Notes: generated by a model from the letters alone, not told the origin. Shown: positions 44,335 to 56,137, counted from the stretch's first letter. The stretch: 64,000 nucleotides of DNA from Mytilisepta virgata (GCA_028015205.1 CM051516.1:33494230-33558229); one strand, 5' to 3'. Program-made: numbers and translations.

Positions 44335-44990
44335 CATTTCATTGCTCTATCCTGCTCTTCGCTGGTCATCACTGCTCATCTTTTGCTCTGCGCTGCTCAT
44401 CGCTGCTCTTCTCTTGCTCTGCGCTGCTCAACGCTGCTCTTCTCTTGCTCATCGCTGCTCTTCACTGTTCTTCTCTTGCTCAATGCCGCTCATCGTTGCT
44501 CTTTTCTTGCTCATCGCTGCTCATCTCTTGGTTTTCTCTGCTCATCGCTGCTCTACACTTGCTCTTCACTGTTCATCCCTGCTCTTTTCTTGCTCATCGC
44601 TGCTCTTCACTGCTCTTCTCTTGCTCATCGCTGCTCATCGCTGCTCACCTCTTGGTTTTCTCTGCTCATCGCTGCTCATCTCTTGGTTTTCTCTGCTCAT
44701 CGCTGCTCTACACTTGCTCTTCACTGTTCATCCCTGCTCTTTTCTTGCTCACCGCTGCTCTTCACTGCTCTTCTCTTGCTCATTGCTGCTCATCGCTGCT
44801 CTTCTCTTGCTCGTCGCTGCTCATCGCTGCTCATCTCTTGTTTTTTTCTGCTCATCGCTGCTCATCTCTTGGTTTTCTCTGCTCATCGCTCCTCTACACT
44901 TGCTCTTCACTGTTCATCCCTGCTCTTTTCTTGCTCATCGCTGCTCTTCGCTGCTCATCTCTTGCTCCGTGCTGCTCTTCTCTTGTTTGT
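44335..44990 (+). repeat. Pyrimidine-rich minisatellite (TGCTCATCGC-type)
   Basis: Variants of CATCGCTGCTC and CTTCTCTTGCTC alternate, with a higher-order block (TACACTTGCTCTTCACTGTT) recurring at about 44,554, 44,710 and 44,893. Nearly all purines sit at fixed places, so one strand is strongly CT-rich and stop codons are absent in all three forward frames (219-286 codons open). These long ORFs encode Ser/Leu/Cys/His-rich repeats and should not be taken as genes. Confidence 0.95.
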
Positions 44991-45862
44991 TTACCATATG
45001 ATTGCCACCTATGCTTGTCACTAAAATTTTACTTGAAAAAATAGCGCCTGTCATAATGATAAATTGCTTTGATGTCAACTGATTTAAGTTGAGATTTGAA
45101 ATGAAATATTAAAATTCATCTTTCAGTCAATTAATTTTAATAATAATTAAAAAAGTGAACTACTTAAATATTATCAAGACAATCTCATTTTAGATTTATA
45201 TCTAAAATAAAAATTCCACTTCGCCCTAATTTGACCTCTATCTGGCCGTAGCATTTTTTAACTGAATACACTGACGATTTTTATAATGACCTTTTCTCTG
45301 AAATTTCGCACCAGAATGACATTCTTTTGTAAGAACGTAATTTATTACATTGTAACCGGTGATTTACGGTAGTATCCAAGGGAAAGAAAATCGGGTAATT
45401 CACAATCGGTACTTAACTCTAGGAAGTGACGTCACAATTGTCGCGGCGAGATATCAAACGACATGTCCGTTTTATTTCAATTTCTACTGAAATGCTATAT
45501 TCTGTAAAATGTAATAAAAAGTATAACTAATTGCTGAATTGAATACAAAAAAAAACTTGTGACGGAACTAGAGCTGTTAATAACGCGTACGCGATTGTTG
45601 AAAATCGCACAATCGACAACCGATCTCGGTTGTTGTGAACATTTTAGATATATGAATGTGAGTCTACAATTCGCTCTGAACAAAGACCAAAAATCAACAA
45701 GATTAACTAATACTATATCTGTTACGGGTTGAAATCATCAAGCCACTACAAAAACAGTATACTTGTGTACAGTTACTTTATTTCATAAACTCGGAAAGAC
45801 AAATCATACGATCCTTTCCAATTACAGCATCAGAATAGCTCAAGTCATCATATCTGGTCAAT

Positions 45863-45885
45863 TCATATTTTCAAAGGAGCTTGTA
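45863..45885 (-). pseudogene. Terminal exon of duplicated gene, copy 2
   Basis: Acceptor ATGTCTCTACCAG precedes TA-CAA-GCT-CCT-TTG-AAA-ATA-TGA, two codons longer than copy 1 because its TAA has become AAA. AATAAA on the minus strand follows at 45,776-45,781. Confidence 0.25.
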
Positions 45886-46148
45886 CTGGTAGAGACATAA
45901 AAGGGAAAGATATATTAAAAAATGTTAAAATTTTTATGATATGTAAGATACCAATTTCAATGGACAATATATAAATATTTCAAAATTTCAGCAGAGTATA
46001 AATCTACATGTATAAATATTGACAAACGAATACCAAAGCGATATAAAATAGAAGCAAACTAGTGAAAATGCAACAAGACTTAAAAATACCTAAGCTAAAA
46101 GAATAAACAAATTACATAATAAAGCAGACAGCACAGTAACTAAACCAC

Positions 46149-46274
46149 TAGAAATGCGAACTCCCACAAAAAATGGAGTGACATCGTTTGCTACAGAAAG
46201 GAAAGTATGTCCTGCTTCGTTAATTGCACTTGCTACACTGCCAACGAGGAAAACATGTAAAGCGTCCATTCTAA
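46149..46274 (-). pseudogene. Internal exon of duplicated gene, copy 2
   Basis: Encodes RMDALHVFLVGSVASAINEA, then GHTFLSVANDVTPFFVGVRI and S. It is two codons shorter than the copy 1 exon but in frame. The acceptor CAG of copy 1 is CAA here; an upstream TTATTTATAG would restore phase and add two codons. At the 3' side GTGGTT replaces GTAGAT. Together with stops in the companion exon at 47,546-47,694 this copy is more likely decayed than copy 1. Confidence 0.4.
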
Positions 46275-46325
46275 TTGAATCTATAAATAAGAGAAGTGGA
46301 ATCAAACCAACAATATTATAATATT

Positions 46326-46470
46326 TAAGGATTGATTATAATTTTTATTTTCAGCATATGAAGACATAACCTTATTCATATGGAGCACACTGCGGGTTAT
46401 TTGAAAGTGCGCACCATGTGCATTGAGGTTATTTCAAATAGACTGAAAACAAAATTACTGTCAATCCTTA
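46326..46470. mobile_element. ~145-bp MITE (TAAGGATTGA ... TCAATCCTTA)
   Basis: Inverted ends extend inwards (ATTTTTATTTTCAG against CTGAAAACAAAATT). Copy 1 of the duplication lacks it. A TTA on both sides could be a 3-bp target duplication, as in PIF/Harbinger MITEs. A shorter relative is at 63,717-63,819. Confidence 0.8.
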
Positions 46471-46964
46471 GAATTTAATTTTATGTCTAAAACATGGGTT
46501 TCACAAAAATAAAAACATCAATATGAAACACGTTATAAGCCTAAATGAATACTTAAAAAAAGTTAAAACTTGGTCATGTTCAAGAGCAAAACGGCAAAAT
46601 AACACGCATAACAGAATTAAAATTTTAAATAGTACTTATAGAAATTATAATACACAAAATTTTTAACAGTTCTGTAAGCGTTACCGAGATATAAATGAGG
46701 GACATATTTCTGTTCAAACTTGAAAAAGATATATAACACTACAATTTCATTTCAAATTGTTTTGACGTGTAAATCTATCAATTTCTGTTCTTCCTATTCG
46801 ATCTTGGAAGGAAATAGTAATCTGAAATGGTATTTTACGTTAAAGTCGATTGAAGTTTTACATAGTGGGTTTTGGCTTCCTTTTAAGGTCTCTTTTATGC
46901 ATAGCTCTGTCTTAAGGCGGTTTTGGCTTTACCATTTTAAAGTAAAATCAAGAAATACCACAGG

Positions 46965-47150
46965 GATAATCGAAGGAGAGGAAAATCGAAAACAACTGAA
47001 ACTCAAGAAAACAACGAAGAGAAGATCAAAACAATACAAACACTACACTTAAAAAGTAAAAACATATGAACAGCATGGAACCCACCAAAACACCGGGGGT
47101 AAACTCAGGTGCTCCGGAAGAGTAAGCAGTTTCTGCTTCCTGTTTTAAAT
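46965..47150 (-). mobile_element. Retroelement tail fragment, subfamily B
   Basis: Inverted tail with CACCAAAACACCGGGGGTAA and GGAAGAGTAAGCAGTTTCTG. It is followed at 47,170-47,230 by GATGAAATGTGCAGATACTG, an element-end sequence also at 42,255-42,290. Confidence 0.7.
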
Positions 47151-47545
47151 TTCTCTTCTACTGTTTGGAATAAGTGAAATCGATGAAATGTGCAGATACT
47201 GTGCATCAGACTGGTATCGTAGAATTTTATTTTAAAACTTGATCCCTTCATGGCCGTTTGCTTTTAGATTTTTAATGTCACTGATAAGTCAGCTTTCACA
47301 ATTATATTTGTTTTCTGCTGGATTTATCCCCCTTTCAATACGTTGTAGAAAAAAATAAATAAGTAAATAATGTAATATGACTTTTATTATTGAATTTCCT
47401 CAATAATAATAGAGTTTGCACATTATGGATGGATGTAATCATTAAAATAAATAGGTTGCACTAAATTCAAAATGTCCAGGAAAACAGGAAATCCGGTTTA
47501 AATATGAAAATGTAATTACTTTCAGATATACTAGTATTCATTTTA

Positions 47546-47694
47546 GGGCTCAATCATTTCTTCCTAAACTGGTTGCGCCCAGTGAATCTTCTAATTGTGT
47601 ATTGCAGCACTCAATAGCATTTGAAATACTTCCAATATAAATAGATAAGGCATAGTCACGGCAAGAGTTCCATTTGTCACCCCGATAAGTACAT
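47546..47694 (-). pseudogene. Coding exon of duplicated locus, copy 2, with two stops
   Basis: Minus-strand equivalent of 42,876-43,066: VLIGVTNGTLAVTMPYLFIL, then EVFQMLLSAAIHN, stop, KIHWAQPV, stop. Either the stops inactivate it or the real exon ends at the donor-like GAA|GTATTT before them. Confidence 0.4.
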
Positions 47695-47750
47695 CTATGT
47701 GCTTATTCCTTCTAAGATATACACAGGTGGGGGTGCCATATGGAACTCTT

Positions 47751-48272
47751 TCCATAGCCACTGCAAAATAAAGTGTTCTGGCTTAGCAATGTATCGGGAT
47801 TGTAAAGTTATGAGTATTCAACTTTTTATGTAAATTCTGGGTCAATGGTTAATAAAGGTAGAAAGAGTCTAGAAAGTGTTTTGGTGTCTGTTTATTCACT
47901 TAAATCAACAAAAGTGCATCAACATTGGCATCATAGAATATTTATTTAGAATTATAAACACGTCTTAAGCACTTGAGCTGGTAAGAAAAACCATCTAAGG
48001 ACAGATCTATGCACAAGGGAAATACTCCTTAGTTTTCACAAAATGAAATCTCTGTAACGATGATGAAAATGTGTAATTATTTTGATTACTTTATGGTATC
48101 TATTTAAAAAAAAAAATATCAGAAGTAATTTATTAGTAATAAGACGATAAGGATCATTGAAATATGCAACATTTTCATAAACACGGACAACTAGGATACT
48201 AATACAAATATCCTCATATAACAAATCTATAGGAACATCGGTATCAAATAGCTGTAAAAGAATACAGAATAC
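47751..48272. other. AT-rich stretch, nothing recognised
   Basis: Between the duplication end and the 63-bp minisatellite; no gene seen. Confidence 0.4.
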
Positions 48273-49692
48273 AATCCATGCATTTTAAAACCCCTTTATC
48301 TACTTGTCTCCGTTTTGTAAATCACCATCATCTCCGATCCATGCAGTTTAAAAGCCATTTGTCTACTTTTCACCGTACTGTGAACCACCATCATCTCTGA
48401 TCTATAAAGTTCAAAACCCTTTTGTCTACTTGTCTCCGTACTGTGAACTATCAGCATCTCTGATCCATGCAGTTTAAAACCCTTTTATCTACTTGTCTCC
48501 GTACTGTGAACCATCAGCATCTCTGATCCATGCAGTTTAAAACCCTTTTGTCTTCTTGTCTCCAGACTGTGAACCACCATCATCTCTGATCCATGCAGTT
48601 TAAAACTCTTTTGTGTACTTGTCTCCGTACTGTGAACCACCATCATCTCTGATCCATGCAGTTTAAAACTCTTTGTCTACTTGTCTTCGTACTGTGAAAC
48701 ATCATCATCTCTGATCCATGCAGTTTAAAACTCTTTATCTACTTGCCTCCGTATTTTGAACCACCATCATCTCCGATCTATGCAGTTTAAAACCCTTTTG
48801 TCTACTTTTCTCCGTTTTCTAAACCACCATCATCTCTGATCCATGTAGTTTAAAACCCTTTTTTCTACTTGTCTCCGTACTGTGAACCATCAGCATCTCC
48901 GATCCATGCAGTTTAAAACCCTTTTGTCTACTTGTCTCCAGGCTGGAAACCACCATCATCTCTGATCCATGCAGTTTAAAACTCTTTTGTCTACTTGTAT
49001 CCGTACTGTGAACCACCATCATCTCTGATCCATGCAGTTTAAAACTCTTTTGTCTACTTGTCTCCGTACTGTGAACCATTTTCATCTCCGATCCATGCAG
49101 TTTAAACCCCTTTGTCTACATGTCTCCAGACTGTGAACCACCATCATTCCCGATCCATGCAGTTTAAAACCCTTTTGTCTACTTGTCCCCGTACTGTGAA
49201 TCACCATCTTTTCCAATCCATACAGTTAAAAATACTTTAGTCTACTTGTCTCAGTACTGTGAATCACCATCGTTTCCGATCTATACATTTAAAAACCCTT
49301 TTGTCTACTTGTCTCCGTACTGTGAACCACCATCATCTCCGATCCATACAGTATAGAACCATTTTGTCTACGTGTCTCCGTACTGTGAACCACCATCTTT
49401 TCCGACCCAGTCAGTTAAAATCCCTTTTGTCTACGTGTCTCCGTACTATGAACCTCCATCTCTTCCGATCTATATAGTAAAAACCCTGTTGTATACTTGT
49501 CTATGTACTGTGAACCACCATAATCTCCGATCCATACAGTTAAAACCCTTTTCCTAAGTGTCTCTGTACACCGAACCACCATCATCTCAAATCCATACAG
49601 TTAAAAACCCTTTTGTCTACTTGTATCCGAAATGAGAACCGCCATCATCTCGTCTCCATACAGTTTAAAACCCTTTTGTCTACTTGACTCCT
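48273..49692. repeat. 63-bp minisatellite, about 22 units
   Basis: Unit CTGTGAACCACCATCATCTC then TGATCCATGCAGTTTAAAAC then CCTTTTGTCTACTTGTCTCC. Since 63 is divisible by 3, a 21-residue repeat appears on the minus strand (GSEMMVVHSTETSRQKSFKL plus H), open for 88 codons at 48,819-49,085 and broken elsewhere by indels. Units become more diverged towards the right end (TTCC and ATACAGTTAAAA variants). No evidence that it is translated. Confidence 0.95.
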
Positions 49693-52621
49693 TTTATTTA
49701 TATATTCTAACATCGGCGTAATGACGTAATGAATACAATAGTGTCTTCAACTGATTCAGGAGCCCTTTCAAATTCCTGCTGTATGAGTTATAACTCTTTT
49801 CATCGTTACATGTAACATCTACTCTCAATAACAAAAGACATTACATTTTTCAATCCTGTATAAAACTAAAATTTAACGTGAGTTATCTTTCTTTCATTTA
49901 TCAATTCTGAAAGTTTAAAAAATAAGGAGAAAAAATCGAAAAAGAAGAAACTAAAATAAATTTTTCGGTTTAGTCAAGGTTTTAATTTGTCCTTGCGTCG
50001 GATATTACATGTTCTACTATAACCATCTACATTTCTGTCATGTTTGATGTTTTTTCCGCCCAAAAAAGTTGAAATCTTCCACGTATAAACTTGACGTAGA
50101 TATTTGTCTTAAATATATTAGTAACGTCTCCATATTCTTTTATTTTTACACTGATTATACTTTATTGCATATACACATTCTGCGGTAAACTTTTTTGTCA
50201 CAAAACGAGGCTGTGTTTTCAATTACTACTGTACATTCAAGTATGTGAAATAGGAGCATTAAAAAAGACAATTATAGCCAATCAATGGCAACCCCTGTGA
50301 CTTTAATCACTAAACAGACGCAGTAAATCACATATTAACTAGACGTCTCGTCCATAACGTCAACCTTTTTCCGTAATGAAGTACCGACCTTTTGACACCG
50401 TCTTTTTTTATAAAGACAAAAACAAATCTTAAATAATTTTGTCTGTCTGTGTGAAATACTACAACAGACTAAGAATTTATTTTAAGCCTTTTCCTTGTCT
50501 TTCGTCAATCTCGTAAATCTTGTAAGTTTGGTCAACAACAACGTGTTTGATAATTAAAGCAGGAAAGCGCCGACTATATACAGACTTTGATATCAAAGTA
50601 GATGCCCATGTCAGTGGATAGTAAACCCGCGAGGGTATTACTTCTGTAAACACTGTTTTGGAATTGACAGGGTATTAAAACATTGCAGTATTTAATTTTT
50701 CTATTTCTAGTAACAGTATAGGTTTTACATCCATAGTTGACCTTACTTTTGGCTGTCTTGTTTAGGATACTCACAACATTTGTATAATTTTTTGTTTGCT
50801 AAATTTTAATTACGCAAGTAAAGTTGTTGAATTTTTATCCAGAAAAGCCTTTCGTACGCGAAAAAGTTTATATTTTCATAAAAATGCGATACCATTACAG
50901 AATGACTGTAGGCCCACGTTAATACAATCTCTCAATTGTCACTGCCTTTGCTTTTTCATATTTTCGCATCTTTTCGAAATAACGAGGAAAATATGTTACA
51001 ATATTATTATTAATATAAAGTTTAAGTTGCCTCATACAAATTTTGTTCTATGTAGATTTTGGTCGCAAGATTGAAAGTTTTGACCAATAATGACGGTAAA
51101 TGAAGAAAAGTACGTCCAACACATAAATAGAATAGACAAAACCTACTAGTAAGACAATTTTGATCTTAGACGGCCTTTCTGACCTTGTTTATTCTTACTT
51201 TGTCTAATTTTCTGCATCACAACATTTTCACACAAAATCAAAATAACAAGATAAAATCAAGAAACTTTGCCTTGCAGTCAATCAGTCTTGACCTTGTCAC
51301 CTTTCAGAAATGGTAAAATTCAAGACAGTGAAAATTTAAAAAGAGTAAAATGGTGTTACTAATGACCTACAAAAAACCCACCTGTTTCACTTGCCAACGA
51401 GACAAAGAACGATAACACTTGGCAACTTACATTCTTTCGAAACAAAACAGTTTGATTTTATTTTTGTTGAAGTGCAGATTGCTAGTGCTTTAGTTTTTGT
51501 GTTGGAGAATATTGTTCCACCTCTTTAATGTTCGTTATATGGTTTTTAATCTTTTGATTACAAATTTTCAGTTTGTCTTTGTATTTCGACACCCATGAGT
51601 TTTTATCTTTAACATGTTGTTTCAATAAACTAATGAAGATATAATATATGTATTGGATATACCGCTGAGGGGATTTATATTGACCATGGCCATATCAGTC
51701 AAAACGTTGGGTTTTTAACTTTTTGGTTGGTTGTTGTTTTTTTACGATTTTGTATTTGGTTTTGTTCGACTTATTTATTTTGAACATTTATGTCGTTTTT
51801 ATGCCCCTTTTGACAGCTCACCATTTCCATCTATTTTCCTTGTGTTTTATATCCTATTTATATCATGATATTTTAACAAATTAGAAGAAGGGTCTTTCTG
51901 GATCTTCACTTTGTGCAAGGATAAACAATGATAAATTCAGGATATCGGGTCACATTTTATGGTATCATGATGTATATAATAAAACAAAACATAAAAGTTA
52001 GGAGATGCAAAGTAAAAATAAAAATAAAAATAGCTACTCTGAGAATAGATCCTACTGATATCATGTGCATAAGGGATACCTTTAGAACGTAATAATTTTC
52101 AATCTAGTTTTTATATTTAAAATTATTTCATGGTTAATACAGAAAACTCAGTAACTGATTTTTTTATTTTTTTGTAATTTGTTGATTTTCCTGTTTAGGA
52201 GTCAAAGTGTCCAAGTAAAGTTCGAAATCTGTTGTACATCTTAATAGATCCAATCCCTGGTAGAATATCAATAATAGAAAAAGGGAATAAAAATTAAACA
52301 GTATGATTCCTAATCGTAGTAATTACTCAGTTTCTAAGCATGTTACATGCATATCTTGTTCATCGTTCGAAACTTATCAGCAATCCACAGGGTAAAAGAA
52401 TACTGATAGAAAGATATCTAAATACCAAACTCCAGCGCCACAAAAGACCGTGATAACAGGAAATTAGATATACTAAAGAATTAGAAATGCGAAGACAAAA
52501 CTTTAAGCTATTGTTATCCTTTCCAGCTGTTTTATCTCTTGTAGAAAGAGAACGACAAAATGACAAAATTCAAAAACTGAGTCACGTGCAATCTGAACAC
52601 CTACAAAAACCGTCATTACGA
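49693..52621. other. AT-rich stretch, no confident gene
   Basis: ORFs 50,574-50,774 (minus), 50,796-51,074 (plus) and 52,360-52,566 (minus) lack ATG, homology or splice support. ORF 52,487-52,705 starts with ATG but its second half is the dispersed repeat beginning at 52,622. Confidence 0.4.
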
Positions 52622-52960
52622 AAATGCCTCTGCTGGTGGACCATAGGTCCCCGAGGGTATTCGCCAACCCAGTCGTCAGACTTGTCTGACATGATTATTC
52701 ATTGATTTGTTACAGAAATTACCAGTATTTAGCAAAATTCAAAAATAATAGAAATACTAAGAATTCATTCCTTGTATTGCACATGGTAGATCTCCTTTGC
52801 TGAAATTTGGCTTGCTATTTCGGTATTTTTGGCTGAGTACTTCTTGTTTAATATAACTTTGGTTTTTGGTCTTCCAAATGTTTCGGTTTTAATGCTGCTG
52901 ATGAGAGGTAACTCCTTGAAATGCGTCGTATACAGCATAGTATAAATTTACTATGTCTAA
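52622..52960 (+). mobile_element. Dispersed mussel repeat, degenerate copy
   Basis: Contains CTGCTGGTGGACCATAGGTC then CCCGAGGGTATTCGCCAACC and ends with GATGAGAGG...TTGAAATGCGTCGTATACAG. I recognise the order TGGTGGAC..CCCCGAGGGTAT..CCCAGT..GTCAGAC and the downstream GATGARNCTTATGTAGACGA-like end as a repeat found throughout mussel genomes. Related ends are at 42,255-42,290 and 47,170-47,230. Confidence 0.55.
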
Positions 52961-53615
52961 TATTAGTATCTTTGGATTGTTATTTTACTACGGACTGCTC
53001 TGCTGTCGGAACCAAACCTCGAGAGTATCACGTACACAGTTGCTTGTGTTTCGCTACTTACTAGTATAACGGCCTGCTATAGAGATGGCTGGGCAGCGGG
53101 ACGTCAGAGCTCACTTCATAAATAAAACTGGGAAATGTGCCGATTTTCTTCGCAAAATGTGTAGTTATCAGTGTTTTAAGCTTATAAATTTATTGCATTG
53201 TAATGTAAAATTTATCCACACAAGAATATAATAAATCTTCCTATATATATTATTATGCTATAATTGTTTTTATTATACAGAAACAACTCAACTGTTTCTG
53301 CTATCATGCCCACTATCATACTTTCAATGTTTTAGTACAACGAAACAAACCAATTGTATCCGAAATAAAATACACACAAATTTGTTTGAGCATAAATGTT
53401 TTACTTGTGTGCTTAATTTCTCCTTGACAGTTACTGTTTATTGATATTGTTACTGGAAATGTTTCAGAAGTGGTGGAATATGATTATTTGTTTAAGGAAA
53501 ATATGAATTTTGTTCATGTTGATCTCGATCACCAATCAGATTTAGTTTAACATACAATAATTCCTATCAGGTATAATAAATAGAGAATAATACATGGCAA
53601 AATTCGTATTACATG
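52961..53615. other. AT-rich stretch, nothing recognised
   Basis: No gene or array seen. Confidence 0.4.
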
Positions 53616-53691
53616 CCGTATCACCCCGAGATTTCAATATCAGCACTAGGGCCTCTGGCCCGAGGATGATATTGATCGTGGGGTTATACGG
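53616..53691. repeat. Hairpin with GC-rich tip
   Basis: CCGTATCACCCC and GGGGTTATACGG form outer arms, TCAATATCA and TGATATTGA inner arms, and GGGCCTCTGGCCC the tip. It is probably a foldback/MITE remnant. Confidence 0.7.
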
Positions 53692-53781
53692 ATTTTGACA
53701 CGTTTTATACCCTTTATCATATATTTTAACAGTGGTGAAGCATCACATGGCCAATATCATTTTAAGGGGTGTGATAAAGGA

Positions 53782-53803
53782 GTGATGATATCGATATCAT
53801 CAC
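53782..53803. repeat. Perfect 22-bp palindrome
   Basis: GTGATGATATC is followed immediately by its exact inverse GATATCATCAC, without a loop. It lies 90 bp from the hairpin at 53,616-53,691 and may be part of the same element. Confidence 0.9.
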
Positions 53804-54280
53804 GGTAGAAAATACAGCTGACAATGTTCTTTCAGTGTCGTATATGCAATTTTCCTTTATTTAGTAATAAGTATATGATGAATACATTTATCTTACGTTG
53901 ATAAATTATTTGCTGTATATCCCGGTTTTATGACTTTTAACATTGGACGTGAAAAATGAAAACATGACGAGTCTTTTAATTAAAAGAGACAGGAACTCTC
54001 TCCATCTAATCTACCGGGGTTTTATTTATTTTCCAGAGTTTCATGTTGTGTTTCTATTGATTGTTTGTTATCGTCCTTCCCCATCTCAGTTCTGTCTTTA
54101 ACTCTGGATTTATTATGGTTTGACGGTCCTTGGATTTTCCTCTCTCTTATATATATATGGAGTGCATTCTGAGGTCCCACTGCCCCATTCAATTCTTCAA
54201 AAAGGATGCTTGACGTCAGAAGAATCTTGAACTATGAATTGACGCATAATTGATACTTCAGCATTGCCGTTATAAAAATA
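53804..54280. other. AT-rich stretch before RT remnant
   Basis: Probably includes unrecognised decayed RT sequence near its right end; nothing firm. Confidence 0.35.
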
Positions 54281-54580
54281 GTGTGCAAATTGCATCTTTC
54301 CTTCTATGTTTCAGTTCCCTTCTTGCGTAGCAATATACCAGCATTGCCTTCATATGACGTCTATGTTTCTCAGCTTATCCGATATTCAAGAGCATGCGTG
54401 AGCTACCATAACTTTCGACAAAAAGGATTACTGCTGTCACAAAAGCTTCTTAACCAGGGTTTTATCGGGGATAAGTTGATGGCATCACTTAGGACATTTT
54501 ACGGTCGTCATTAGGAATTGATTGACCGTTACAGTGTTCCAGTATCTAAGATGATGTTGGACCTATTCCCACTGTCGTAA
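54281..54580 (+). pseudogene. Reverse-transcriptase C-terminal remnant, retroelement A
   Basis: The frame reads VPFLRSNIPALPSYDVYVSQ, LIRYSRACVSYHNF, then KLLNQGFIGDKLMASLRTFY and GRH, hits TAG at 54,512-54,514, and continues in frame LIDRYSVPVSKMMLDLFPLS to TAA 54,578-54,580. This is the same C-terminal RT block as 784-1011, one internal stop making it a pseudogene. Upstream catalytic motifs are not detectable. It is followed without gap by the subfamily A tail. Confidence 0.7.
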
Positions 54581-54835
54581 CATTTCATGTACCTCCACCT
54601 ATTTGTGACTACCACCGGATTGACTTTGTTGAACTTCACAACGTATACGGAGCAGGAACTGCTCACCATTACGGAGCACCTGAGTTCACTCCTGGCCGTT
54701 TTTATAGGAGTTCGTGTTGTTCATTGTTTTTTTTAGTTTTCAGTGTTTATTTGTTGTGCTTGTGGTTGTTCATTTGTCTTCCCGGTTTGTCTGTCTAATG
54801 GATTGCGTGTTTTGGATTGCTCCTATGGTAAATTT
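54581..54835 (+). mobile_element. Retroelement 3' tail, subfamily A
   Basis: Close match to 1-245 (TGTGACTACCACCGGATTGA, GGAGCAGGAACTGCTCACCA, GGAGTTCGTGTTGTTCATTG, TTGTCTTCCCGGTTTGTCTG). It proves that the window start is the tail of a neighbouring copy. ORFs 54,714-54,992 and 54,743-54,937 are UTR readings. Confidence 0.85.
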
Positions 54836-56137
54836 TTCCTCTTTAATCTTTTGGTCATTGTGGCATTCAAATCTTTTTTTCAACATTTGTTTTTATTTTT
54901 TCTACTTCAATATTTGTGGCATTTCGCACATTGTTAATCTCCTACTTATGCATACCTTGTGCATCATGATTTGTGACATAAAATATTGGTAAAAGCTACA
55001 AAACGATATGGTTAGACACATATCCTTTCATTTTCATAATACAAATCAAACTACAATGAATCAGATATCATTCTATTTGATAAACTTTGATGTTATGAAT
55101 GAACGATAAATTGTTTATGTCTTCAATTTTTAAAAGTTGAATTTGACGTTTACGAAACAACTAAAAGATTTTGATTCGTATATCTCTTGACTCCATCTTG
55201 AATTGAACAGAACAAATCACGAGTCCCAGTAGAAAAGACAAGTTTTAATGAAGATCGTTTACTTCAATGACAAATGAAGATTTCGTCCCAGAGCTAACGT
55301 TTTATCATGATAACATATCAGATGCACTTTGTCATTATATAATGGAAATTTCCCATCTAAAACACAGATCTTATATTAAATAGTTCAAGTGAACTTTATG
55401 CATAAATGTTATTAAGATAAACAGATAAAAAATGTTTCTACAAAGAAAAGTAGGAAATTTTCAGCATGGTTCAATCAAAAGAAAAACATGAGATATATAG
55501 ATACTAATATAAAAGCACATGTCAATATCCAACTTCTAATGTCTCACTACTGCAGTGTTCAGAGGAAAATTCTTTATTGTATTCCAGCATGTCATCGTAA
55601 ACTGATACTGTGAAATTTGATCACGTACTTTGCATTAAACGTAGTTTTTTGTATTATCACTGACAAAAAATATTAGAAAAATCAACAGGTTTATTATTTT
55701 CTGTGCCCACCTGACTATAAGTATTGTTCATACCGTGATTGCAGTGTGATGCCTTGTCTGGTTATCTAACGTTGAAATGTTGTTTAGTAATACTTTATGA
55801 CGTTCGATTAAAATGTTGATGCAATAGCAAGGAAACGGTTAAACAAATTAAATATATCCTTAGTTATATCTTTGTATGTTTGTAGAAGACAGTAATGGGA
55901 AGTACATTTGTAAATGTATACCTCTTTTATTCTTCTGAAATGAACCAATACTAGTCGGTAAACGACATTTTTTAATAATACATGTACTTTTAGGTAAAAA
56001 GTGATATTTGGCCGCTCTATTTATGATGCAAAATCATGATATAATATAATGAATTTGAAAATTCTCGATATAGAATTACTTTAAGACCTTTAATCTGCCC
56101 ACCATGCTGCTTTCTAATAGGTAAATGGACAGAAAGT
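54836..56137. other. AT-rich stretch, nothing recognised
   Basis: No gene or repeat array seen. Confidence 0.4.

Larger units (their letters stand above)
45036..47750. repeat. Direct segmental duplication, copy 2
   Basis: Aligns in order with 37,765-43,680. It lacks the three large insertions of copy 1 but has its own MITE at 46,326-46,470 and a small GC-rich insertion near 45,585-45,640. Its end (GGGTGCCATATGG, about 47,738-47,750) matches the end of copy 1. Confidence 0.85.

Noticed and set aside
44184..45044. ORFs of 286, 240 and 219 codons as a repetitive secreted protein
   Set aside because: All three forward frames are open because the array is almost pure pyrimidine; composition, not selection, explains it.
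52487..52705. 72-codon ATG-initiated ORF as a small gene
   Set aside because: Its second half is the dispersed mussel repeat starting at 52,622.
54714..54992. 92-codon hydrophobic ORF as a membrane protein
   Set aside because: It is the T-rich 3' tail of retroelement subfamily A, repeated at the window start.
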